A DNA stretch of 49,020 nt from a virus. Location of the stretch: positions 1-49,020 of IMG/VR virus record IMGVR_UViG_3300037493_003182; one strand, written 5' to 3'. A model generated the notes under the pieces. It saw only the letters and a program-made list of their open reading frames with translations, was not told the origin of the DNA and did not search any database. The position numbers and the translations under genes were made by a program. Position 1 is the first letter of the stretch. Each line of letters begins with the position of its first letter. Shown here one piece after another: positions 7,937-15,223 of the stretch.

Positions 7937-7958
7937 TAAAGTAAAAACGGTGGTTTTT

Positions 7959-8129
7959 ATGAATACCAAAAATTTACAGATTATTATCAAAGGCAAGAGA
8001 AAAATAAAAATTGTACCCATCGCCAATCAATTTGCGGTGGTTCAACGCAAAGGCAAATTTTACCTAAATAATACACCACAATCTTGTCGCTTATTGATAC
8101 ACCTTCTTAATCGAGGTTGGCAGTTATAA
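7959..8129 (+). CDS. Small early protein, paralogue of the 6807 gene product
   Basis: 56 residues: MNTKNLQIIIKGKRKIKIVP...LLIHLLNRGWQL. It shares the KGKRxIK, VVQR and C-terminal LLxRGW pattern with the 64-residue protein at 6807-7001. It has its own promoter, so the two members of the pair are separately controlled. Function unknown; the basic compact make-up would suit a small nucleic-acid-binding or host-takeover protein. Confidence 0.6.
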   Translation: MNTKNLQIIIKGKRKIKIVPIANQFAVVQRKGKFYLNNTPQSCRLLIHLLNRGWQL

Positions 8130-8159
8130 ATAGGCTTGCTATGTTTTTATAGGTTCATT

Positions 8160-8573
8160 GATAATTAGGCGGTATACAACAAAAGAGGTATCACAATGAT
8201 TAAGATTATTACAAACGAAAATTTTAGTGCTATTGCAATGACTCAACGGTCAAAAAGCAACAAATTTGCGGCATTGCTGGCGGTTATAACGACAATGAAG
8301 GCAGATAAACTTTATGCAGGCAAGAGCATCACCGCAGAGATCAAAGACCTATTACCAGCTTGTGACCATATTCACTACACCGATTACATTAAGGTACGCA
8401 AGACAATCGGCGAAAACAACGTCAAGATAGCTGGCAGAGTTGTAGAGAATGGTATCAAGTCAACAAGTAAAATTTCGGTGTTAGCTATTCAGTTATAAAC
8501 GAATAGCAAGCGAAAAAAAACAATGCTCTTGAGATAGTAAAATCACTATAACCAATAATACCGCCTGATTATC
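8160..8573. repeat. 16-base inverted repeat flanking the gene at 8196-8498
   Basis: Left copy GATAATTAGGCGGTAT at 8160-8175, right copy ATACCGCCTGATTATC at 8558-8573. They match as inverted repeats at 15 of 16 positions. They bracket a single gene and its leader. No transposase is present. Confidence 0.6.
8196..8498 (+). CDS. Hypothetical protein (100 residues)
   Basis: MIKIITNENFSAIAMTQRSKSNKFAALLAVITTMKADKLYAGKSITAEI...KISVLAIQL. Preceded by AAAAGAGG, a good ribosome binding site. The gene is bracketed by a 16-base inverted repeat. The length, the Lys-rich core and the TAEIKDLL...DYIKVRKTIG portion would fit a small nucleic-acid-binding protein, but no family is recognised. Confidence 0.65.
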   Translation: MIKIITNENFSAIAMTQRSKSNKFAALLAVITTMKADKLYAGKSITAEIKDLLPACDHIHYTDYIKVRKTIGENNVKIAGRVVENGIKSTSKISVLAIQL

Positions 8574-8587
8574 TGTCTTTATCAATA

Positions 8588-8860
8588 ATGACTAAAGCAA
8601 GGTATAAAATGATTAAAATATTACAGGAAAATAACGAATACTTTAAAAAACCTCAACCGCCAAAAATCATAAATGGCGTAGAGTATCAAGCTATTGGTGA
8701 AACCTCTAATAAAATAGAAAAAACAATCGAACTGCTTAAATGTTGGCGTAATGCACCGATAAAATGCTGGCAAAAGAAAATATGCAAGCGATCATCAAAA
8801 AGTAAGCATGAAGTTATGATACAAGCCTTTAATGAGATATACCACAATAAAAACAAGTAA
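8588..8860 (+). CDS. Hypothetical basic protein (90 residues)
   Basis: MTKARYKMIKILQENNEYFKKPQPPKI... ending FNEIYHNKNK. Lys-rich, with CWRNAPIKCWQKKICKRSSKS in the middle; three Cys could be structural. No RBS of note; an in-frame ATG eight codons in (MIKILQEN) is an alternative start. Last gene before the strong terminator at 8927. Function unknown. Confidence 0.5.
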   Translation: MTKARYKMIKILQENNEYFKKPQPPKIINGVEYQAIGETSNKIEKTIELLKCWRNAPIKCWQKKICKRSSKSKHEVMIQAFNEIYHNKNK

Positions 8861-9027
8861 AAACCGCAGATATACCTAGCGTATAATGCAGGTCGTTGGC
8901 GGTTTGTAGTAGGTAATACAATCAATAAGGCTCAAGCCTATTTTTTGAGCTTGAGCCTTTGTTTTTATCAAAAAATAGAGTATAAAAGAGTAAAAAAACG
9001 AAAATCAGAGTATAAAAAAAGGACAAT
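8861..9027 (+). other. Intergenic segment holding the terminator
   Basis: Contains an AAACCGC / GCGGTTT pair (8861-8867 and 8899-8905), the terminator, and two copies of AGAGTATAAAA (near 8978 and 9008) just before the next operon. The repeated TATA-containing element could be a promoter of unfamiliar type, but it has no matching -35 box. Confidence 0.4.
8927..8966 (+). terminator. Intrinsic terminator closing the first rightward block
   Basis: AAGGCTCAAGC (8927-8937), 11-base loop, GCTTGAGCCTT (8949-8959), then TGTTTTT. The 11-bp stem is perfect and followed by a T-run, the standard rho-independent form. It separates the 6807-8860 genes from those starting at 9028. Confidence 0.85.
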
Positions 9028-9144
9028 ATGGAAAATTTAAAAATTATTCAGGCAATTTTAGAAAATATAAGATTTTTTAAATCGGATATTGTAATTGTGT
9101 TTATAATTTTATTGGCAGTAATTACTTTAAAAATTGGATTATAA
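9028..9144 (+). CDS. Small single-span membrane protein (38 residues)
   Basis: MENLKIIQAILENIRFFKSD followed by a hydrophobic segment (IVIVFIILLAVITLKIGL, about residues 21-38). AAAGGAC lies before the ATG. Directly upstream of the gene at 9146. Function unknown. Confidence 0.6.
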   Translation: MENLKIIQAILENIRFFKSDIVIVFIILLAVITLKIGL

Positions 9145-9145
9145 A

Positions 9146-9418
9146 ATGAAAACACTAATTAAAAAAGAATTACACAGATTGGCGGATGGCGCGGATATCA
9201 CAGTACAAAAGAAAAATAATATATATACAGCATACTTAGAAGACTATGGTTTTTTTGCGGAATATGAGATTGTACTAAAAAATAAAAGATTATTTTTAAT
9301 GTCAATCAAAAGCAAAGAAAAATTTGGTACGGAGTCGCCAGTATATATAAATGAATATTTAAATATATATATATTTACAGAGCAACGAAAGAAAAAATGG
9401 TGTAAAAATGCGAATTGA
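9146..9418 (+). CDS. Hypothetical protein (90 residues)
   Basis: The ATG at 9146 follows the preceding stop by one base, giving MKTLIKKELHRLADGADITVQKK... An in-frame TTG at 9134 is less likely. Beta-rich with aromatic residues; no motif recognised. Its end overlaps the HNH gene by 11 bases. Confidence 0.6.
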   Translation: MKTLIKKELHRLADGADITVQKKNNIYTAYLEDYGFFAEYEIVLKNKRLFLMSIKSKEKFGTESPVYINEYLNIYIFTEQRKKKWCKNAN

Positions 9419-9788
9419 ACGGGTAAGAGAATTTTTAAAATGGTTTAAATTGGTATATGAAAATACCGACAACACACTTCAATGGAAAGATGTTGATATT
9501 AAATTCACACAATTGGAAACAAGTAAAAAGCATTTATATCAAAAAACCTACCAATACCAACCGCAATGCTATTTTTGTAAAGCTAATATGGACGCTAATG
9601 AATTTTATCGCAATAAATCAGGCAAGAATATGGACAATTGGGTAATTCATCACAAAAACCACAACCGAGCAGATAACGGGAAAGATAATTTAGTGCTTGG
9701 GCATCGTACTTGCCATTTAAGTTACCACAGACAATTGGAATCAAAAGAATTCAATGAAACACTCAATAACATAGTAAACGCCATTTAA
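9408..9788 (+). CDS. HNH endonuclease
   Basis: 126 residues. The beta-beta-alpha-metal core is clear: CYFC (54-57), VIHHKNHNRADNGKDNL (79-95) and HRTCHLSYH (99-107). The His81/His82, Asn94 and His/Cys positions fit the HNH pattern with a structural zinc from CxxC plus CH. The N-terminal 50 residues (EFLKWFKLVYENTDNTLQWKDV) may give specificity. It could be a free-standing homing endonuclease, a nicking enzyme or a host-DNA degrading nuclease; no intron is visible around it. Confidence 0.85.
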   Translation: MRIERVREFLKWFKLVYENTDNTLQWKDVDIKFTQLETSKKHLYQKTYQYQPQCYFCKANMDANEFYRNKSGKNMDNWVIHHKNHNRADNGKDNLVLGHRTCHLSYHRQLESKEFNETLNNIVNAI

Positions 9789-9801
9789 AAAAGAAGACAA
9801 T

Positions 9802-9963
9802 ATGCGAAAAATAAAAATAACTCAAGAAGGACTATTCGTAAACACAAACGCTATCATAACAGGCGTTTTAATTGGAAGACAATATGAAGTAAAGGTTAAC
9901 ACGGAAGAGTATGGTATTGTTACATTATGGTTAAAAGAAAATGAATTTACAATTATTGACTAA
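9802..9963 (+). CDS. Hypothetical protein (53 residues)
   Basis: MRKIKITQEGLFVNTNAIITGVLIGRQYEV...NEFTIID. Beta-rich and SH3-like in appearance. Preceded by AAGAAGACAAT. It follows the HNH gene by 13 bases. Function unknown. Confidence 0.55.
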   Translation: MRKIKITQEGLFVNTNAIITGVLIGRQYEVKVNTEEYGIVTLWLKENEFTIID

Positions 9964-9978
9964 TAACGAAAGGGTTGT

Positions 9979-10203
9979 ATGATTATTTTAAAGGATGGTG
10001 CAACGGTTACATCGGACAGCAAAGTGTATAAAGTCAAGGGCAATTACAAAGTGATACCAGTTGAGTTTCGGAATAGTGAGTTATTGTTTCAATTCGGTGA
10101 TGTAAAAGGAACAGCAAGTTATCGCGATATTGAGATTGAAAATAACGATGATAAACAATATGTTCACAGTACGGATTTGTTAGTTGAAAATGTAACAGAA
10201 TAA
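9979..10203 (+). CDS. Hypothetical protein (74 residues)
   Basis: MIILKDGATVTSDSKVYKVKGNYKVIPVEF...LLVENVTE. Mostly predicted strands. AAAGGG lies 7 bases before the ATG. No motif recognised. Confidence 0.6.
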   Translation: MIILKDGATVTSDSKVYKVKGNYKVIPVEFRNSELLFQFGDVKGTASYRDIEIENNDDKQYVHSTDLLVENVTE

Positions 10204-10230
10204 ATTAAGTAAAAATGAAGGAGAAATAAT

Positions 10231-10431
10231 ATGGTAACGAAAAGATTAGTGAAGGCAGAGGAAACAGTTGAACAACTATGGCTTATTGAATTTGACTCAA
10301 ACACCTGTTGGAGAGATTACTACAAAGCCATTCGGGAACTAACAAGGGAATTCAAAGACCAAGATGTAACAGTAACTAACTCGAAAGAGGGAGTTCTAGT
10401 CAGGATTAGAAGGGCGAGAGAACTGAAATGA
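10231..10431 (+). CDS. Hypothetical protein (66 residues)
   Basis: MVTKRLVKAEETVEQLWLIEFDSNTCWRDYYKAIRELTREFKDQDVTVTNSKEG... A strong GAAGGAG ribosome binding site precedes it. Mixed alpha/beta, charged; no family recognised. Confidence 0.6.
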   Translation: MVTKRLVKAEETVEQLWLIEFDSNTCWRDYYKAIRELTREFKDQDVTVTNSKEGVLVRIRRARELK

Positions 10432-10518
10432 GACCGGAATATCAAGTGTAAAGTATATAATTATTTGTGATGAAGGAACTTTATATAAAGTTATTAAGTA
10501 AACCGAAAGGAAGTTACT

Positions 10519-10692
10519 ATGTTATGGTATAGTGTAATTATTATAGTAAGTATTGCTCTTGGATTATTGTGTGTAAAGTTATTTGATAAATACTATTCGG
10601 ATGACCTTTTGGCCGGATTATTTTTATTTTTAGGTTATATCTTTTTCGGATTATCAAGTATGATGTTATTGAGATTAGTTATATCATGGTAA
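10519..10692 (+). CDS. Two-span membrane protein (57 residues)
   Basis: MLWYSVIIIVSIALGLLCVKLFDKYYSDD then LLAGLFLFLGYIFFGLSSMMLL. Two hydrophobic helices joined by a short acidic loop, a hairpin inner-membrane protein. GAAAGGAAG precedes the ATG. A perfect palindrome AACTTTATATAAAGTT lies upstream (10477-10492). Function unknown. Confidence 0.6.
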   Translation: MLWYSVIIIVSIALGLLCVKLFDKYYSDDLLAGLFLFLGYIFFGLSSMMLLRLVISW

Positions 10693-10708
10693 CACAAAAG
10701 GAGACAAC

Positions 10709-10933
10709 ATGAGTTCAACGGTTCACACACTAACGGCACAAGCAAAAGTAGATGGATTTAATGCAGGATACGGCAAAGATGTATTAAGATACAAGTTTTG
10801 CAAAGATGCGGGGCATTGTGATTTTCAAGTAAAATTGAACGACGGTTGGATGTGTCTTCATAACGGACACTTGAGTAATTATGATGTATTAAAAACGGCA
10901 TTACAATTACTAAAACAAGAGAAAAAGAGGTAA
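10709..10933 (+). CDS. Hypothetical protein (74 residues)
   Basis: MSSTVHTLTAQAKVDGFNAGYGKDVLRYKFCKDAGHCDFQVKLNDGWMCLHNGHLSNYD... Three Cys and several His could bind a metal, but spacing matches no ribbon I know. Good AAAGGAG site upstream. One base separates it from the next gene. Confidence 0.6.
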   Translation: MSSTVHTLTAQAKVDGFNAGYGKDVLRYKFCKDAGHCDFQVKLNDGWMCLHNGHLSNYDVLKTALQLLKQEKKR

Positions 10934-10934
10934 T

Positions 10935-11177
10935 ATGAACGAAATACTTGATTTAATAGCAAACAAAGTAAAAGCCAAATATGGAAACTTCTGTAATACT
11001 AAATATTGCCAGAAGTTTAAAGAGAAAAATGGACACTGTCTTAATTCATGTGAAGGATTTAAAGAAGCAAAGACTATGTTTGAGTTGCATATGTTATTAA
11101 ATGAGGTAATGCACGGAACAAAGACCAAAGAAGATTTAAACGACGCTTTAGCAATATTAGAAGCAAAGGAGGACTAA
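10935..11177 (+). CDS. Hypothetical Cys-containing protein (80 residues)
   Basis: MNEILDLIANKVKAKYGNFCNTKYCQKFKEKNGHCLNSCEGFKEAK... Four Cys (FCNTKYC, HCLNSC) in the first half could form a zinc site; the second half is helical. Overlap-free, tightly packed between neighbours. Function unknown. Confidence 0.6.
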   Translation: MNEILDLIANKVKAKYGNFCNTKYCQKFKEKNGHCLNSCEGFKEAKTMFELHMLLNEVMHGTKTKEDLNDALAILEAKED

Positions 11178-11366
11178 GTGGAATTAACAATCGATATGTT
11201 ACTAAGTTTGGCGTTAATAAGTTGCGGAGTTAGCTTGATTAGTTATATATTTTCATGGGGAAATTCATATGTCAAAGCACTGTTTTGCATGGTGGGAAGT
11301 ATAATATTAGCTGCAATATTAGGATTATTAGCAGTGATATTACTTGCAATATCACTATTTTTATAA
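11178..11366 (+). CDS. Small two-span membrane protein (62 residues)
   Basis: Starts at GTG immediately after the preceding stop, with AAAGGAGG in the previous gene's last codons as its ribosome binding site. Hydrophobic throughout: MLLSLALISCGVSLISYIF, then KALFCMVGSIILAAILGLLAVILL. A possible inner-membrane protein such as a superinfection or holin-type factor; no evidence decides this. Confidence 0.55.
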   Translation: MELTIDMLLSLALISCGVSLISYIFSWGNSYVKALFCMVGSIILAAILGLLAVILLAISLFL

Positions 11367-11378
11367 AAAGGACTAACC

Positions 11379-11861
11379 ATGACTAAAAAAACATACAAGA
11401 AATTAAAAAGGATAGCAGACTATTCGGAAAAGATATTTGCACCACTTAATAAAAAGTATTGTAGTAATTGTATTTGTAATGAAAGATACGGTAACGAAAC
11501 AATACTTTGGAAAGAGTCAGGTAGAGGATGTTGTGCAAACTGTGCCAGTAATCGTGGATATTTTATAAGCAATGATATTGATAAAAATAAGCAAGTAGAA
11601 AAATTAAAAAAGAGATACAATTTTGATAAAGAATATGGATTCTTCGATAATATCAATAAATGTTGTAAACTACCAAGAATAAGACGTTCACACACTTGCT
11701 TAGGATTTACATGTAGTGACTTGCGTCACAAAGTAGAAATAGAAAATAAAGTTTTGGCATATGAATTATATCATGCTGGTTTTGGTCATCGAGAAGGTAA
11801 ATTAGGAAGAAAACTGGCAGATATGATAAAAATAAGACGACAACACAATATTGCAACATAA
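11379..11861 (+). CDS. Cys-rich hypothetical protein (160 residues)
   Basis: About eleven Cys: YCSNCIC, GCCANC, KCC, and TCLGFTC. The first two clusters look like paired zinc knuckles (CxxCxC...CCxxC). A basic C-terminal third follows (RHKVEIENK...KIRRQHN). No family recognised; probably a metal-stabilised nucleic-acid or protein-binding factor. Confidence 0.6.
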   Translation: MTKKTYKKLKRIADYSEKIFAPLNKKYCSNCICNERYGNETILWKESGRGCCANCASNRGYFISNDIDKNKQVEKLKKRYNFDKEYGFFDNINKCCKLPRIRRSHTCLGFTCSDLRHKVEIENKVLAYELYHAGFGHREGKLGRKLADMIKIRRQHNIAT

Positions 11862-11878
11862 CAAGAAAGGAATACATA

Positions 11879-12007
11879 ATGATAACACCACCATTTACAA
11901 GAATAAAAAACAGAAAAAAGCGCATTGAAAGATGCAAAGCCATATGCGACGGATGGTTTGGTAAAAAGTTTATGAGAGAATTTATGAAAAGGAGTTACAA
12001 TGCTTAA
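11879..12007 (+). CDS. Short basic protein (42 residues)
   Basis: MITPPFTRIKNRKKRIERCKAICDGWFGKKFMREFMKRSYNA. Strongly basic. GAAAGGAA lies upstream. It overlaps the next gene by 8 bases. A free small basic peptide could bind nucleic acid; otherwise unknown. Confidence 0.5.
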   Translation: MITPPFTRIKNRKKRIERCKAICDGWFGKKFMREFMKRSYNA

Positions 12008-12245
12008 ATTAAAAGAACCAAAAATCTATGAAAGAATAATTATCATGGTTGATGGTAAGTGGAAAGATGACGAGAGTGAGTTTGAGAATTGTAAAGTGGT
12101 AGTTGGAGATAGTTCAGACGAGGATTACAATGATACTAATTTATTTTATTACTTTGAAACGTGGAAAGAATTTAAAAACGCATTTAATAAAAACAATGAC
12201 GATGACTTTGTGTTAACTAACGCAACAATAGACGAAGTAATTTAA
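12000..12245 (+). CDS. Hypothetical acidic protein (81 residues)
   Basis: MLKLKEPKIYERIIIMVDGKWKDDESEFENCKVVVGDSSDEDYND...TNATIDEVI. Acidic, the opposite charge of the preceding basic peptide. AAAGGAG lies upstream. No motif recognised. Confidence 0.6.
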   Translation: MLKLKEPKIYERIIIMVDGKWKDDESEFENCKVVVGDSSDEDYNDTNLFYYFETWKEFKNAFNKNNDDDFVLTNATIDEVI

Positions 12246-12261
12246 ATAGAAGAGGTATAAA

Positions 12262-12486
12262 ATGATTACAAAAAGAGTAACAATAGCTATCTGGGCCAAG
12301 ATACCTAAAAGATTAGAAAAAATAATAACCACAGATGTGTTAAATAAACTTATATTAGACCTCTGTACTGAGAATATTGATGGAAAACACGATACATTTG
12401 ATTTTGAACCTAATCGTGACGATACTTTCAAGGATGAGGAGATAGAATTAAGATGTGAATTATTTGACTCAATTCAAGATAATTAA
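12262..12486 (+). CDS. Hypothetical acidic protein (74 residues)
   Basis: MITKRVTIAIWAKIPKRLEKIITTDVLNKL...ELFDSIQDN. An alpha/beta start and acidic end. AGAGG precedes the ATG. Function unknown. Confidence 0.55.
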   Translation: MITKRVTIAIWAKIPKRLEKIITTDVLNKLILDLCTENIDGKHDTFDFEPNRDDTFKDEEIELRCELFDSIQDN

Positions 12487-12519
12487 GCAGATGTTAATAG
12501 TTAAACAAAGGAGAGAAAT

Positions 12520-12699
12520 ATGAAAGAAGATTTAGAGAAGTTGGTAAAGTATTGTGAAAAATATGGAGAGAACAAAATATTAGAGGTAATGGAAGACGCT
12601 TATTGTGACGGCGCACAAGGAGCTTATTTAATAATTTCAACATTACAGAAATTAAATAGACTTGACACAATTATAAAAGAGCAACAAATAAAGGAGTAA
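12520..12699 (+). CDS. Hypothetical helical protein (59 residues)
   Basis: MKEDLEKLVKYCEKYGENKILEVMEDAYCDGAQGAYLIISTLQKLNRLDT... Mostly helical. Strong AAAGGAGAG site. Followed after two bases by a membrane peptide gene. Function unknown. Confidence 0.6.
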   Translation: MKEDLEKLVKYCEKYGENKILEVMEDAYCDGAQGAYLIISTLQKLNRLDTIIKEQQIKE

Positions 12700-12701
12700 T
12701 T

Positions 12702-12815
12702 ATGAAACAAGAAATTGAAAATATCGACAGAAACATAGCTTTAATGGCAGTGATTGGAAAACTTCTTATAGTATTGGTTATTTGTATTCTAATTATAGTA
12801 GAACTTGTAAAATAA
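12702..12815 (+). CDS. Small single-span membrane protein (37 residues)
   Basis: MKQEIENIDRNIALMAVIGK then a hydrophobic stretch LLIVLVICILIIVELVK. AAAGGAG overlaps the end of the preceding gene. It ends 9 bases before the tRNA. Function unknown. Confidence 0.55.
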   Translation: MKQEIENIDRNIALMAVIGKLLIVLVICILIIVELVK

Positions 12816-12824
12816 TAGTAATAT

Positions 12825-12898
12825 GGGAACGTAGCTCAGTGGGTTAGAGCGGCAAACTCATAATTTGCGGGTCGTTGGTTCGATACCAACCGTTCCTA
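12825..12898 (+). tRNA. tRNA with anticodon CAU (Met, or Ile2 if lysidine-modified)
   Basis: 74 bases forming a full cloverleaf: acceptor GGGAACG / CGTTCCT, D arm GCTC...GAGC, anticodon stem GCAAA / TTTGC with loop CTCATAA (anticodon 12859-12861), variable loop GGGTC region, T arm GTTGG-TTCGATA-CCAAC. The first acceptor pair is G-U and the 3' CCA is not encoded, so host CCA-adding enzyme is needed. Elongator Met and Ile2 (lysidine) both use CAU, and the sequence does not settle which. It is co-oriented with and embedded in the gene array. Confidence 0.93.
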
Positions 12899-12927
12899 CT
12901 GCATTTATAATAATAAAGGAGACCAAT

Positions 12928-13296
12928 ATGATTATATTTAATGATAACGATAAAGTGAATTTTGTAGATGATAATAACGTATTTGTCGGATACAGTATGA
13001 GTAGAAACTGTTGTGAAACCTTTGGATGGTTTATATCTAAGCAAAAGTGTGTTGAAAAACAAGAGAATACCGATAATACCACATTAAAAGTTAATTTTAA
13101 ATATAAAAAATATACTTTCAATAAAAAATCTTTTGTAAGAGTAGGCAAAGATAATAACAATATGGTTATTTTTCAACTTAAATGTAAAGGGAAACCATCA
13201 TTATATTTACATTTATATAACTATCACAACGGATACTATGCTCACGGGTTTGAAATGCAAATAAATAATGTAGTTTTTCATAGAGATAGTATATAA
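12928..13296 (+). CDS. Hypothetical protein (122 residues)
   Basis: Start chosen at the ATG at 12928, which has AAAGGAGACC upstream; an open frame further upstream runs inside the tRNA and is not coding. MIIFNDNDKVNFVDDNNVFVGYSMSRNCCETFGWFISKQ... ends VVFHRDSI. Beta-rich with a CC pair near the N-terminus. No family recognised. Confidence 0.65.
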   Translation: MIIFNDNDKVNFVDDNNVFVGYSMSRNCCETFGWFISKQKCVEKQENTDNTTLKVNFKYKKYTFNKKSFVRVGKDNNNMVIFQLKCKGKPSLYLHLYNYHNGYYAHGFEMQINNVVFHRDSI

Positions 13297-13310
13297 AACA
13301 AAGAACTAAT

Positions 13311-13691
13311 ATGCAACGTTATAACAAACAAGTATATTGGCCGGATGATTCTAATATGAAATTAGAATTATTTAATAATAATCTGAAAATAAAGTTAGCA
13401 TGTATATCTATATCTAATCACGCATTTGAAAGAATAAAAGAAAAATGTCCTTTGATAGGTGAATATAATGTAATTAAATGGATATATAAACAGACTTTAA
13501 AGGCAAAAGATATTATTGAATACTATGAAGACAATGGTGAAGTTATAAGAGCAGTATATAAAATACCTTATAATATGAGATTAAACATGGCATTAGTGGT
13601 GGATAAAGATTATCATATAGTAACGCTTTATTTCAACAATAAATACGATAATCACGCAACATTAAATAAAGACCTATATGAAAAGAAATAA
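13311..13691 (+). CDS. Hypothetical protein (126 residues)
   Basis: MQRYNKQVYWPDDSNMKLELF... The segment ISNHAFERIKEKC followed by IIEYYEDNGEVIRAVY and MALVVDKDYHIVTLYF has the layout of DUF4258/RelE-like proteins (His near the N-terminus of a helix, then strands), but the match is weak. It is the gene before the repeated-tail cluster. Could be a small toxin-like RNase or a structural relative; function open. Confidence 0.55.
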   Translation: MQRYNKQVYWPDDSNMKLELFNNNLKIKLACISISNHAFERIKEKCPLIGEYNVIKWIYKQTLKAKDIIEYYEDNGEVIRAVYKIPYNMRLNMALVVDKDYHIVTLYFNNKYDNHATLNKDLYEKK

Positions 13692-13693
13692 TA

Positions 13694-14020
13694 ATGTACA
13701 CGTTTAAAGTGGGTGATATTGTAAGATTAAAGACAATAGAGGAAGAACCTCGTAACACCGACCTTTTTATATTGACAGCGTCGGATAGAACAAGACTTCG
13801 TGAAGCAAAAACATTGACAGTGAAAAGAGAGCATACGACCGACGGTATACAAAAACTTGAATTTTATGAGGTGTCAGGCACGAGCTCATGGTATGCGTGG
13901 AGATTTGAATTAGTCAAACGACCAAGGAAGAGAACGCCACCAATCAAACGAAAAGGCTACGCATTGTGGATTCATAATATCGAATGTGAGAGAAAGAAAG
14001 GACGTAAACATGCCAACTAA
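13694..14020 (+). CDS. Repeated-tail family protein, copy A (SH3-like body, KRKGYALWIHNIE tail)
   Basis: 108 residues. Body begins MYTFKVGDIVRLKTIEEEP and contains WYAWRFELV, a pattern of small SH3-like beta-barrel phage proteins. The tail has KRPRKRTPPIKRKGYALWIHNIE at about residues 75-97, followed by a short basic end. A 58-base stretch in the tail (13905-13962) is identical to copy B at 15117-15174, showing recent duplication or gene conversion. Its 3' end overlaps the start region of the amidoligase at 14010. Candidate substrate or adaptor of the neighbouring ligases; that role is inference. Confidence 0.85.
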   Translation: MYTFKVGDIVRLKTIEEEPRNTDLFILTASDRTRLREAKTLTVKREHTTDGIQKLEFYEVSGTSSWYAWRFELVKRPRKRTPPIKRKGYALWIHNIECERKKGRKHAN

Positions 14021-14915
14021 TATAATATCGAACAAATCAACTGCTCGCGCAAAGCAAGTAGGGGTTACTGTTCATCAAAACAACATGGTTGGAGTATTTT
14101 TAGACCAACAAGACTATTTTCTGTCAAAGAATAATGACATGAAGAGCATCGTGGATGCTCAATTTGAAACGATACAAAACCAAGATTGGAATTTAAATCA
14201 TGGCTGGAAACCAACACCATGCTTTCATAAAATGAATTATGAACATATCAACACACTCTACATGGGAATCGAATTAGAAACAGAATATGATGAGGAATAT
14301 GTTTCTAATTCATTAATTAGTATTAAAAGGTATTTAAAAGCACAAAAACAAGAAATACTATTTTACGCTAAGGAAGACTGTACTTTGACAAATGGGATTG
14401 AATGGGTAAGTCAACCAATGACATTAGAGTTTATTAAGTATAATAATATGAAACAATTTTTACACCAAATAGAACTTGCAAATGGAGAAGTGTCTAGTAA
14501 TTGTGGAATGCATGTGCATATCAATAGTAATTTCTTGGGCGAACAGAATATTCATAAAATGAAGTTATTTTTCGCAAATAATAGTGGAGAATTATATAAG
14601 TTTTCAAAACGAAGGTCATCGAATTGGTGTTTAGCCGTTGACTGGACAGTAAAAGACTATACAAGTAAACGTGGGTATTATGATTGTTCAAGACGAGCAA
14701 TATCAGTATCGAAAAATACCACGGAAATAAGAATATTTAGTGGTACATTAGATTATAAGCAGTTTATGGCTAATTTAGAGTTAGTGGATAGCATAGCTCA
14801 CTTCGTAATAGAGCATAGTGCATTGAGTTTGAAGTGGAATACATTTAAACAGTGGGTAGTACAACAAAACAGATATAATTGGTTAGTAGAAAATTTAAAA
14901 GAGGTGAAATTATGA
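14010..14915 (+). CDS. Amidoligase-family enzyme 1 (Amidoligase_2-like)
   Basis: 301 residues from ATG 14010; an in-frame ATG at 13986 lies inside copy A and is less likely. Members of this family (COOH-NH2 ligases of the glutamine-synthetase-like fold) use ATP to join a carboxylate to an amine. Seen: GIELETE (86-92), AKEDCTL...GIEWVSQPMTL (120-139), CGMHVHINSNF (165-175) and TEIRIFSGTL (238-247), the metal/ATP-binding and active-site signatures of the family. The first half (1-80) is unassigned. It shares all motifs with the second amidoligase at 16252 but lacks the zinc modules. The stop overlaps copy B by four bases (ATGA). Confidence 0.85.
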   Translation: MPTNIISNKSTARAKQVGVTVHQNNMVGVFLDQQDYFLSKNNDMKSIVDAQFETIQNQDWNLNHGWKPTPCFHKMNYEHINTLYMGIELETEYDEEYVSNSLISIKRYLKAQKQEILFYAKEDCTLTNGIEWVSQPMTLEFIKYNNMKQFLHQIELANGEVSSNCGMHVHINSNFLGEQNIHKMKLFFANNSGELYKFSKRRSSNWCLAVDWTVKDYTSKRGYYDCSRRAISVSKNTTEIRIFSGTLDYKQFMANLELVDSIAHFVIEHSALSLKWNTFKQWVVQQNRYNWLVENLKEVKL

Positions 14916-15223
14916 CATATAAAGTTGGAGACCTTATTAGAGTAGTAAAAATACGAGAGGGCTCGGCCGAGAATGTATGTGCCTTAGAAGGCGCAACCGG
15001 GTTACGAGTAACACATAGTATCGGTGGAGGAGTTTATGTAACAAAGGAAGCAGGCTCTATAGTACCTATCAATGCGATATGTTGGACGGCGGGCTTGTTA
15101 TTATTTGATAATGAAATTGAATTAGTCAAACGACCAAGGAAGAGAACGCCACCAATCAAACGAAAAGGCTACGCTTTCTGGATACACAATATCGAACATA
15201 AATCAAAGAAAGGGATTAAATAA
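14912..15223 (+). CDS. Repeated-tail family protein, copy B
   Basis: 103 residues from ATG 14912, which overlaps the amidoligase stop and has GAGGTG upstream. MTYKVGDLIRVVKIREG body, then ELVKRPRKRTPPIKRKGYA and FWIHNIE. It shares 58 identical bases with copy A and 40 with copy E (15111-15150 here, 20175-20214 there). Its TAATG junction couples it to the amidotransferase gene. So one copy sits between the first ligase and the amidotransferase. Confidence 0.85.
   Translation: MTYKVGDLIRVVKIREGSAENVCALEGATGLRVTHSIGGGVYVTKEAGSIVPINAICWTAGLLLFDNEIELVKRPRKRTPPIKRKGYAFWIHNIEHKSKKGIK

Noticed and set aside
12844-13160. Antisense open frames over the tRNA and next gene
   Set aside because: They run through the tRNA and oppose a well-supported gene with a clear ribosome binding site.
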